From the NCBI GenBank assembly GCA_947495035.1, contig CANLXI010000034.1, positions 1 to 64,000 of the forward strand: a stretch of DNA of 64,000 bases. Direction: 5' to 3'. A program made the position numbers and the translations under genes. Of the stretch, positions 45,541-52,937 are shown in pieces. Origin of the DNA: an uncultured Granulosicoccus sp. GTDB taxonomy: Bacteria; Pseudomonadota; Gammaproteobacteria; Granulosicoccales; Granulosicoccaceae. A model generated the notes under the pieces. It ran no database searches and was not told the origin of the DNA. It saw only the letters and a list, made by a program, of their open reading frames with translations. Within the stretch, counting starts at the first letter, position 1. Each line of letters opens with the position of its first letter.

Positions 45541-46869
45541 ATGACGCGCGGTTTGCCGGGCCCTGTCGGAGACGATGCCGGTGCTTTCAATTATCGTCTG
45601 TGGCAAGCGGATGCCTTCACCTTCCTGTCGGATCTTGCCAGGGCTTATGGGGACGTTGTCGGCTTTCATCTGGGGGACTCGGCTTGCGTTCTGGTCAACG
45701 GTGCGCCGGAGGTCCGTGAACTTCTGAAACGACAGGAAACGCATCTCTGCAAGCCCGAGTTCGTCAGTGAGTCCCATCGCGCAGACTGGGGAGATGGTCT
45801 GACATCGCTCGAGGCCGAGTCATGGCGCAGACGACGACAGGCTCTGCGCCCCTGTTTCACATCAGCCATGGTGTCGGCAGCCGCAGTATCGGTGACTCAG
45901 TGTACAACACAGATGCTGGATACCTGGCGTAATGATGCGGTGCTGGACCTGCGGCAGGAACTGCGATTGCTGGTTGCCCGCATAGCACTGAGGACAGTGC
46001 TGGATGCCGATATCGAAGGTATGCCGGATTGCCATGAACGTTCCGGGCTGGTGTCACGCACACAGGCCCTGGGCGAGGATCGCAGAAGCATTGATGGCGG
46101 TGATCCGTCAGCCCCCTTGTGGCAAGTACGGCCAAGGGCACCCTCGAACATGGATGCAATTGTATGCATCGTGGATGAAAGACTGTGCAGTGGTGAGACA
46201 CGGGGTGATCTGTTGTCTTTGTTGCTGGCTGGCAGGGAAACGACTGAGCCGGGATGGGGGCGTGAGGCACTCATTGGCGAAATCATGCAGATGCTGTACG
46301 CCGGGCATCTGACGATTCCAGCCAGTCTGATGGCTTTCTGGCGAGAAGTATCGAACCACGTGGGGCGCGAAATATTGCTGGCTGAGGCCAGGCGTTTTTC
46401 CTCCGCTTCCTGCGGAGACGCAGTTGCAAGGCATGGGCCTCACTGCCTTGCCATGCTGAAGGAGAGCCTGCGGCTTCATCCACCGGCACCACTTCTGTTT
46501 CGTGAAGTCACGTCGGCCTTCGAACTGCGCGGCCATGCGCTGGATCGACAGATGCTGGTTCTGGTGAGCCCGCAGTTGCTGCATCGTGATTCGCGTTATT
46601 TTGCACAGCCGGAGCAGTTCATTCCCGCGCGTTTTCTCGGGAATGACAAGGACCCGATGGCGACGCAGTCGCAGGGCGGCAAGCCTCTGCAGGCAGTGTC
46701 CGGAAGTGCTGCGCCCTATCTGCCATTCGGCATGGGGCCACGCAGTTGCATTGCCAGCCACCTGGCCATGCAGCAGATGGCGCGGATTATCCTGCTGGTT
46801 GCCGACAGATTCATTGTGCAGCCCGTCAGGGGCGATAGCACTCGATTTATAGTGCAGGCAAGGCACTGA
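45541..46869 (+). CDS. Cytochrome P450
   Basis: A 442-residue soluble P450. The heme loop FGMGPRSCIASHLAM carries ligand C403, and the K-helix ExxR is E308-SL-R311 (KESLRLHPPAP). The I-helix reads A254-G-H-L-T258, so the usual acidic residue before Thr is Leu, which may alter proton delivery. The ATG at 45541 is chosen; the frame is open upstream to 45394 but overlaps sagB there. It lies immediately upstream of the precursor peptide gene and divergent from sagB. A tailoring hydroxylation or C-C/C-O coupling on the RiPP is likely, but the reaction is unknown. Confidence 0.9.
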   Translation: MTRGLPGPVGDDAGAFNYRLWQADAFTFLSDLARAYGDVVGFHLGDSACVLVNGAPEVRELLKRQETHLCKPEFVSESHRADWGDGLTSLEAESWRRRRQALRPCFTSAMVSAAAVSVTQCTTQMLDTWRNDAVLDLRQELRLLVARIALRTVLDADIEGMPDCHERSGLVSRTQALGEDRRSIDGGDPSAPLWQVRPRAPSNMDAIVCIVDERLCSGETRGDLLSLLLAGRETTEPGWGREALIGEIMQMLYAGHLTIPASLMAFWREVSNHVGREILLAEARRFSSASCGDAVARHGPHCLAMLKESLRLHPPAPLLFREVTSAFELRGHALDRQMLVLVSPQLLHRDSRYFAQPEQFIPARFLGNDKDPMATQSQGGKPLQAVSGSAAPYLPFGMGPRSCIASHLAMQQMARIILLVADRFIVQPVRGDSTRFIVQARH

Positions 46870-47155
46870 TGGGAAGGGTGGTGTCGGCCGCACGGTTGCC
46901 AGAACTGGTCATGCGGGCGCCCATTCCTATACAAAAGCATCGTTTTCATCCTGAATAATACAATTCGGTCACATTGCGTGTCATTCTGACTCGGCACTGT
47001 CGCAGGTTTTTCACTTGCCTTGTGAGACTGTGCGCACGGAAAGCCGACTCGGCTTGCCGCCAGGTGGTTCGGGTCGAGAGCAAGAAGACAAGCCGTATCG
47101 TCAGAATGTTCATGCCGATGACGGTCTCACTCAGCGTTGTACAGGAGTAAGAAAC
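46870..47155 (+). promoter_or_regulatory. Leader region of the precursor gene, probable promoter
   Basis: A 286-base gap, unusually AT-rich at about 46926-46966 (TATACA at 46928-46933, TACAAT at 46959-46964), sits before the precursor gene in an otherwise tightly packed operon. No good -35 partner was found by eye. An extra promoter here would let the peptide be made in excess over its enzymes. Confidence 0.35.
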
Positions 47156-47380
47156 ATGGCTGCACCGACCAGGGAACAATGGAGTCACATCCATGCAAAA
47201 GCATGGAAGGAGCCGGAATTCAGGGCCCTGCTGGAGAGCGATCCATCCGCTGCTCTGGCGCAATATGGCGAGCAGACGGGTAACGAGTTCGACAAGGTTG
47301 TCGACATCGGGCCTCGACCAGAGGGCGTCGAGGATGAAGACCTGCACAAGCACCACAAGATTCCGCCCGCCTGCTGCTAG
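47156..47380 (+). CDS. TOMM precursor peptide with NHLP leader, core ending PPACC
   Basis: A 74-residue RiPP precursor. The ATG at 47156 has a strong AGGAG site at 47143-47147. Residues about 5-38 (TREQWSHIHAKAW then EFRALLESDPSAALAQYG) match the nitrile-hydratase-like leader (NHLP) used by TOMM and proteusin precursors. After that leader the sequence is acidic (residues 39-63) and then His/Lys-rich (HKHHK), ending IPPACC. Beyond T41 there is no Ser or Thr, so C73 and C74 are the only residues a YcaO could heterocyclise in the C-terminal half. This predicts a C-terminal bisthiazole. No tryptophan or tyrosine lies in the core (W9, W17 and Y37 are in the leader). The YcaO gene begins 16 bases downstream. 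No typical GG leader cleavage site is clear. Confidence 0.88.
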   Translation: MAAPTREQWSHIHAKAWKEPEFRALLESDPSAALAQYGEQTGNEFDKVVDIGPRPEGVEDEDLHKHHKIPPACC

Positions 47381-47396
47381 TTGCTGATACGTACAC

Positions 47397-49688
47397 GTGG
47401 ATGCCGAGGCGACCGCCTACCCCCGCTTCAAGTCCAGTGTAAACGCCATCGTCGATCCGGACGATGGTCTGTTTCTTCTTTGTGAAGGTCGGTACGCATG
47501 GATGCCCGAGCGCATATTCAAGGCACTGGCCCCCATGCTCAATGGCAATCACCCGGTCGAGTCCATTTTCAGCAAGCTGGCTGATACCCATGCAGCCCGC
47601 GATGTACTGGGCGCGCTGGATCGACTTCGCAAGGGTGGTTATCTGGCGGAGGATGCCACCGTTCTGGAGGCAGCGAACAGAGCCTTCTGGGAATTGTCAG
47701 GCACAGCGCCATCCCGGGCACTACACAATCTGCAGCAGTCCAGCCTCTCGATTCGATTGATCGGCACCACGATGGACCCTGCCACGGTCTCCATCCTGAC
47801 GGAATGCCTGGCAGAGGAGGGCATCACCGTGCAGCAGGATGCCGATTGCAGCATCGTGATCACCGATGATTATCTGCACCCTGAATTGCAGAGCTGGAAC
47901 GCCCAATCGCTGGAGAGCGGACATTCCTGGATCCTGGTCAAGCCGCGCGGACTGCAGTCCTGGATGGGACCTGCCTTCATGCCTGGCCGGTCTGCCTGCT
48001 GGCAGTGCCTGGCACAGCGCCTGCGCTGGCATCGGCGAGTGGACTGTTACCTCGGGGCTGCAGCGGAAACGCCGCCGGGCGCACCTGCCGCGGGCCTGAA
48101 TTCCTCACTGCTCGCGCAATTGCTGGAAGTTGCCGCCGAGGTGACGCGCTGGTTGGCAACGGATCATTCCGCGCTGCTCGATCGTGTGGTGAGCACGAAC
48201 CTTCTGACGCTGGAGCGCCGGCATCACATCCTGGTACGCCGGCCTCAGTGTCAGGCTTGTGGAAATGGTTTGGCAGATCTCGATCGCGAAGACGCCATGC
48301 CGCGCATTCGTTCGCAGCGCAAGGTGAGCAAACTGGACGGCGGTGGTTATCGTGTCATGAGCGCGGAAGCCATGGCCGCACAGCTGGAACACCATGTCAG
48401 TCCCATCACCGGCATTGTCGGCAATCTGGAAGTGGGCCGTCGGTCCGGGCCGACGACGCCGGTAGATCACTGGATGACTCCCACCTACTCTGCCGATCAC
48501 AATTTCAACGACATGCACGATGGCGACTTCATGCTGTACGAAGGACTGCGTCGCCGTTCTGGCGGCAAGGGCAAGCATGCAGCCCAGGCCAGGGCCAGCG
48601 CAGTCGGCGAGTCTCTGGAGCGCTACAGCGGTGTGTTCGATGGTACCGAGGTCCGGCAGCGAGCCAGCTTCGATGCGCTGGCCGGCGAGGCCATCCATCC
48701 GAATGTCTGCATGGGCTACAGCCAGGAACAATATCGGAACAGGCAGTTGCACAATCAACGGCAACACAAGGCACACTGGGTGCCAGAGCCATTTGACAGC
48801 AGTGCGCAGATCGACTGGAGTCCGCTGTGGTCACTGACGACAGGGCGCCGCCGCTTTCTGCCGACATCATACTGCTACTTTGGCTACCGCAGTAGTGACT
48901 CCTTGTTTGCGCGGGCCGATTCCAACGGTTGTGCGGCGGGAGCGGTGCTCGAGGAGGCCATGCTGCAAGGGGTTCTCGAATTGATCGAGCGTGATGCCGT
49001 GGCCATCTGGTGGTACAACCGCATCGAAAGGCCAGCAGTGGATCTGCAGGCCTTGAAAGATGAATATGGTCGCGAACTTCAGAAACACTATCAGAGCCTG
49101 GGACGGGACTTGTGGGTTCTGGATGTCACCAGCGATATCGGTATTCCCGTCTACGCGGCATTGTCCCGACGCACCGACAAGCCGCAAGAGGACATCATCT
49201 ACGGTTTCGGTTGCCATCTCGACCCGGAAATCGCACTGCTACGCTCCCTGACCGAACTCAATCAGTCACTGGAAGCCGTACCGATGGCGGCAGGCGAGGC
49301 GTCTTCACAAGAGTACCTTGGCACGGACGAAGCAATTCACTGGTGGCAAACCGTTCGGCTTGATGAGAACCCCTATCTTGGAATGCCTCGAGCATCGAGC
49401 GTGCGATCGCCAGGCTGCAGGCCGCATGAGAATCTGGCGTCCGGTGATCTCTCTCGGGATCTCCGGACCTGTGTGGATGCACTGGCGCACCATGGTCTGG
49501 ACACACTGGTGCTGGACCAGACCCGGCCCGATGTCGGATTGCCCGTGACAAGAATCGTGGTCCCCGGGCTACGGCATTTCTGGGCGCGTTTCGCAGAAGG
49601 ACGTCTCTACGATGTGCCGGTTCAACAGGGCTGGTTGCGCGAACCCCTGACGGAGAATCAGTTGAATCCGTTTGTCATTCAGTTCTAA
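47397..49688 (+). CDS. Fused E1-like/YcaO cyclodehydratase (TOMM)
   Basis: A 763-residue enzyme that should bind the precursor leader and convert its cysteines to thiazolines using ATP. The N-terminal about 90 residues form a leader-recognition winged-helix region, followed by an E1-like domain with a zinc tetrathiolate (C201/C204 and C285/C288). The C-terminal YcaO domain starts near 340, with the ATP/Mg segments GESLERYSG and GCAAGAVLEEAMLQGVLELIERDA. The C-terminus ends PFVIQF and lacks the proline-rich PxPxP tail common in azoline-forming YcaOs. It starts at GTG 47397, the first start after an in-frame stop at 47385-47387, with a weak ribosome binding site. It is 16 bases after the precursor gene. 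Confidence 0.92.
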   Translation: MDAEATAYPRFKSSVNAIVDPDDGLFLLCEGRYAWMPERIFKALAPMLNGNHPVESIFSKLADTHAARDVLGALDRLRKGGYLAEDATVLEAANRAFWELSGTAPSRALHNLQQSSLSIRLIGTTMDPATVSILTECLAEEGITVQQDADCSIVITDDYLHPELQSWNAQSLESGHSWILVKPRGLQSWMGPAFMPGRSACWQCLAQRLRWHRRVDCYLGAAAETPPGAPAAGLNSSLLAQLLEVAAEVTRWLATDHSALLDRVVSTNLLTLERRHHILVRRPQCQACGNGLADLDREDAMPRIRSQRKVSKLDGGGYRVMSAEAMAAQLEHHVSPITGIVGNLEVGRRSGPTTPVDHWMTPTYSADHNFNDMHDGDFMLYEGLRRRSGGKGKHAAQARASAVGESLERYSGVFDGTEVRQRASFDALAGEAIHPNVCMGYSQEQYRNRQLHNQRQHKAHWVPEPFDSSAQIDWSPLWSLTTGRRRFLPTSYCYFGYRSSDSLFARADSNGCAAGAVLEEAMLQGVLELIERDAVAIWWYNRIERPAVDLQALKDEYGRELQKHYQSLGRDLWVLDVTSDIGIPVYAALSRRTDKPQEDIIYGFGCHLDPEIALLRSLTELNQSLEAVPMAAGEASSQEYLGTDEAIHWWQTVRLDENPYLGMPRASSVRSPGCRPHENLASGDLSRDLRTCVDALAHHGLDTLVLDQTRPDVGLPVTRIVVPGLRHFWARFAEGRLYDVPVQQGWLREPLTENQLNPFVIQF

Positions 49689-49718
49689 CCGCTGCCTGCG
49701 GCAGCAGAGGATACGCAG

Positions 49719-50297
49719 ATGAGTGTCAGCAACGCCAATACCGGTTTTTCGATTCCGTTCGACATCATGGTGGGAGTCTGGACAGGGCATTCCATCATGT
49801 ATGACGAAAAGGGTCAGTACCTGTATACCGGCCCGAGTCTGTGTGCCATCTACTGGAAGACGCCGGGCAAGCTGTTGCATTACTGGCAGAATGATCTGGG
49901 GAATCTGGATGAGGTTCTGGCGCATCCTGCCAGATCCGATCTTCGGAACGTGGTGGTCATTCGCGACTTCGACCTGCTGGTCGATGGCAAGTCATGTCAA
50001 TCGGTCAAGACCCGACCGGCAGTCTCCGGAGTAGAGAGCATACCCGGCACCTACCTGTTCGATCTGGCACTCGAAGGTGGCCATTACTACAACAATCAGT
50101 ATTTTCACAGCCCCAATGAGCGACACATCATCGGACCTTATGTCAAGGACGGTGATACCGGCATCAGTGCCGTGGTGGCTCAGACATTCACCCGGATATC
50201 CTATGATGTACCTCAACACTATCGGAGCATGCCGGGGGTGGGAAAGGCGTCGGAGGCGATCGCCCGGGAACACGAGAAGGCATCGGAGCCGGCGTGA
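49719..50297 (+). CDS. Unknown protein of the TOMM operon
   Basis: I do not recognise a family with certainty. The 192-residue product is soluble, with no signal peptide and a predominantly beta-like pattern. Near the N-terminus is GVWTGHSIMYDEKGQYL, reminiscent of the GxW start of lipocalin-like barrels, and aromatics recur (YWKTPGKLLHYWQ, GGHYYNNQYFHS). The ATG at 49719 follows AGAGG. It lies 30 bases after the YcaO gene, and its stop overlaps the next GTG, so it is co-translated with the flavin enzymes. It could bind the peptide, act as a cyclase or chaperone, or confer resistance; none of this can be chosen from sequence alone. Confidence 0.75.
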   Translation: MSVSNANTGFSIPFDIMVGVWTGHSIMYDEKGQYLYTGPSLCAIYWKTPGKLLHYWQNDLGNLDEVLAHPARSDLRNVVVIRDFDLLVDGKSCQSVKTRPAVSGVESIPGTYLFDLALEGGHYYNNQYFHSPNERHIIGPYVKDGDTGISAVVAQTFTRISYDVPQHYRSMPGVGKASEAIAREHEKASEPA

Positions 50298-51628
50298 GGC
50301 AGCACGCACTCATCATTGGTGGCGGTATCGGCGGATTGCTGGCGGCGCTTGCCCTGGAAGGGCAGTTTCAGCGTATCAGTGTGCTGGAACGCGGTGAGTA
50401 TCCGGACTTGCAGACCGAAGGCAGCCCTGCCATGCGCCCGAGTGCTCCACAGAGTCGCTGTCTGCACGTGATGATGGCAGCTGGCGCCAGTGCGATGGAC
50501 GAACTGCTGCCCGGCTGGCGCGCGCAGCTGCAGTCTCTGGGAGCTGTGCCGTTCGATGCCTCGAGAGATGCGGTGATGCGTCTGTCTGCCGGTTGCTTGC
50601 CACGTTCCTGCTCTGGCATCACATTGTATGCCTGTTCTCGCTCCCTGCTGGAACACATGCTGCGACTGCGGATCGGTTCCGCTCCGGGCATCAGCCTGTA
50701 TACCCGACAAGAGGTGCGGGGTCTGGCCCATGATCGCTCTCGGCAGGCAGTCAAGGGTGTGTGGCTGCAGCAGCCTGCCACCGCTCAGTGCGATCTGATC
50801 GAGGCCGATCTGGTGGTCGATGCCAGCGGGGCTGCATCACGTCTGCCTCAATGGCTGGCGCAAGGGGCGAATGTCGCGGCAGGCACCGACAGTCCCGATT
50901 CGTCCGCTCATGGGTCCGTAGTACCTGTTCGTGAAACAGTCGTGTCACCCGGTCGTCGTCAGGTGTCCTGCTGGTTTCATATCGATCCCGAGGAGGCACC
51001 CGATTGGCACTGTCTGGCGTTGGCGCCGGACCCGTGCAATGCCTGGCGATCGCTGATGATGCTGCGAGCAGAACATGATCGCTGGGGGCTTGTCCTGGTG
51101 GACCCGACGCGGGAATCCCTGCCCAGAACGCCAGCCGCATTGAGGGAACTGGTCGCCCGGTTCAACGAGTGCCAGCTCAGCGGCATGCTGCAGCGAGCCA
51201 CACCGGTATCGCCGGTACACCGCCTGTCGCCTTCGATCAATCGCTGGCGACATCATGAAGAGTCGGCGTTCTGGCCGAATGGTCTGGTTGCCCTGGGTGA
51301 CTCGGCTTGCACACTCGATCCTTATGCAGGGCTGGGCATGAGCCTCGCGGCTCGAGCATCACTGCTGCTCAGGGACGAGATCTCCAAGAATCGCGAAAGC
51401 GCTCCGGAGTGCCGGCGATTTCAACAGGCTCTGGCTGAGCAGAACCGACCTGCCTGGGAGCAGACGACGGGCTGTGATGTTGAAGGTCATGCGCTGCGCG
51501 AAGACAGCCTGCATCTACGGCAGCTGTATGAGGCAGCGCCAGGCAGTCAGGCCATTACGCATGCCTTGCTGGCAGTGCAGAACCTGCTCAGCCCGCGCCA
51601 GTCACTGTCGAGCAGGGAATTCGCATGA
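50294..51628 (+). CDS. FAD-dependent monooxygenase-like oxidoreductase
   Basis: A 444-residue flavoprotein with an N-terminal dinucleotide-binding motif (LIIGGGIGGLLAALALEG) and a C-terminal second FAD motif (GDSACTLDPYAGLGMSLAARAS, about 334-355). It resembles the p-hydroxybenzoate hydroxylase-type or geranylgeranyl-reductase-type superfamily. No membrane segment is seen. It starts with a GTG overlapping the previous stop by four bases and itself overlaps the halogenase start by four, so all three are translated together. A hydroxylation or desaturation in maturation of the peptide is likely. Confidence 0.85.
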   Translation: MRQHALIIGGGIGGLLAALALEGQFQRISVLERGEYPDLQTEGSPAMRPSAPQSRCLHVMMAAGASAMDELLPGWRAQLQSLGAVPFDASRDAVMRLSAGCLPRSCSGITLYACSRSLLEHMLRLRIGSAPGISLYTRQEVRGLAHDRSRQAVKGVWLQQPATAQCDLIEADLVVDASGAASRLPQWLAQGANVAAGTDSPDSSAHGSVVPVRETVVSPGRRQVSCWFHIDPEEAPDWHCLALAPDPCNAWRSLMMLRAEHDRWGLVLVDPTRESLPRTPAALRELVARFNECQLSGMLQRATPVSPVHRLSPSINRWRHHEESAFWPNGLVALGDSACTLDPYAGLGMSLAARASLLLRDEISKNRESAPECRRFQQALAEQNRPAWEQTTGCDVEGHALREDSLHLRQLYEAAPGSQAITHALLAVQNLLSPRQSLSSREFA

Positions 51629-52935
51629 GAATCGCTGTTCTGGGTGGTGGTACCGCCGGGTACATAGCCGCGGCTCATGTCAGTCACACTTTGCCTGATG
51701 CGCAGTTGCTGCATGTGTTCGATTCCAGCATACCGACCATTGGCGTCGGAGAGGGGACCACCCCACGATTTCCTATGTGGCTGAAGGAGATTGCGGGCCT
51801 GGACTTCGTCGATCTGGCACAACGCTGTAATGCAACCCTGAAGACAGGTGTGCTGTTCGAAGGCTGGGGGAGGGCCGGAAAGCCGTTCTTCAATCGGTTT
51901 CAGCCGTCGACCCTGATCGGCTATCACATCGATGCGAGTGAAATCGTGCAGATCATTGCCGAGCACGTCAAGGCCTGTCAGATCGATGGATTCGTTGAAG
52001 CAATCGAACACGCGGAGGACGAGGTGACTTTGCGTCTGGCAGGGGGGAGTTGCATGGCCTGCGACTTTGTCTTCGACGCCCGGGGATTCCCCCGAGAGGA
52101 AATCAACACGGCGCAGAAGGCTGGAGATATCGTGAGCCTGAACTGGATCCCGGTCAACCGCGCGCGGCTGCGCTGGCTTGCTCCGAGCCCGGAATGTACC
52201 GAGTCTCGAGCCATCGCCAGAGCGCATGGCTGGATATTCCAGCTGCCACTGCGTGATCGAATCAACTGTGGCTACGTATTCAATTCGACGATCAGCTCCG
52301 AAGAGTCCGTGGAACAGGATTTCGCGGCCTTTCTCGGTGATGAGGGCGTAACCGATTGGCAGGAGCGAGGCGCGCTGGATTTTCCGAATTTCATGCGGCG
52401 AACCCTGTGTGATGGGCGGGTCTTCCGGATCGGCAACACCGCCTCGTTCATCGAACCGCTGGAGGCGACCGCCATCGGTACTGCCATCGTCCAGGTTCGG
52501 GCGGCGATGGAGCTGATCGGTCATTGCCCTCCTGCCACTGCAATCGAGCGGGTACTGGTGGATGATTACAATGCGTCGATGTGCGCCTATACCGCGCGCA
52601 ATTCACTGTTTGTCGGCTGGCATTACAGCTGTGGTTCACAGTGGCAGAGTCCATTCTGGGATCACGCTGTGGAGGGCTTGCAACGCGCCGCCGGCAATCC
52701 TCTGGTAGCGAGCGATCTCCAGCTGATGTGTGATTACATCGACTCGGCACGATGTCTACCGGTGGACAGGCTGACGGCATGTCACGATCAGGCGCAGTGG
52801 AACCGGGACGTCTTTCCGTTGATGTCCCGGTATCTGCCCTTCGGCAATTTCTCCGAACTCAATTTTGCGCAAGTCGGGCACGGTCTCGGGTACTACCCAT
52901 CGAGTCCGGTCACACACAGCGCATACTCGAATTGA
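51625..52935 (+). CDS. Tryptophan-halogenase-family flavoenzyme
   Basis: A 436-residue member of the flavin-dependent halogenase family. Present are the N-terminal GGGTAGYIAA FAD motif and the family sequence GVGEGTTP. A lysine at K73 in LKTGVLFEGW is at the place of the catalytic lysine, and FIEPLEAT (275-282) holds the position of the catalytic glutamate. The WxWxIP motif is altered to W203-I-F-Q-L-P208. It is shorter than typical tryptophan halogenases (over 500 residues), so the substrate is probably not free tryptophan. It overlaps the monooxygenase gene by four bases and is followed two bases later by the cyclase-kinase gene. Halogenation of the peptide product is a reasonable inference; a reductase partner is not seen. 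Confidence 0.85.
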   Translation: MRIAVLGGGTAGYIAAAHVSHTLPDAQLLHVFDSSIPTIGVGEGTTPRFPMWLKEIAGLDFVDLAQRCNATLKTGVLFEGWGRAGKPFFNRFQPSTLIGYHIDASEIVQIIAEHVKACQIDGFVEAIEHAEDEVTLRLAGGSCMACDFVFDARGFPREEINTAQKAGDIVSLNWIPVNRARLRWLAPSPECTESRAIARAHGWIFQLPLRDRINCGYVFNSTISSEESVEQDFAAFLGDEGVTDWQERGALDFPNFMRRTLCDGRVFRIGNTASFIEPLEATAIGTAIVQVRAAMELIGHCPPATAIERVLVDDYNASMCAYTARNSLFVGWHYSCGSQWQSPFWDHAVEGLQRAAGNPLVASDLQLMCDYIDSARCLPVDRLTACHDQAQWNRDVFPLMSRYLPFGNFSELNFAQVGHGLGYYPSSPVTHSAYSN

Positions 52936-52937
52936 TC

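Noticed and set aside
44456..45544. A 362-codon plus-strand frame opposite the SagB gene
   Set aside because: The minus-strand frame has clear SagB-type nitroreductase motifs; the plus-strand frame is composition-driven.
47015..47155. An upstream start for the precursor peptide extending it by 47 residues
   Set aside because: The extension does not look like a leader and the ATG at 47156 has the only good ribosome binding site.
47156..47380. Reading the 74-residue protein as a nitrile hydratase fragment
   Set aside because: Only the leader-like helix resembles nitrile hydratase alpha subunit; length, strong ribosome binding site, terminal Cys-Cys and adjacency to YcaO and SagB genes fit an NHLP precursor peptide.
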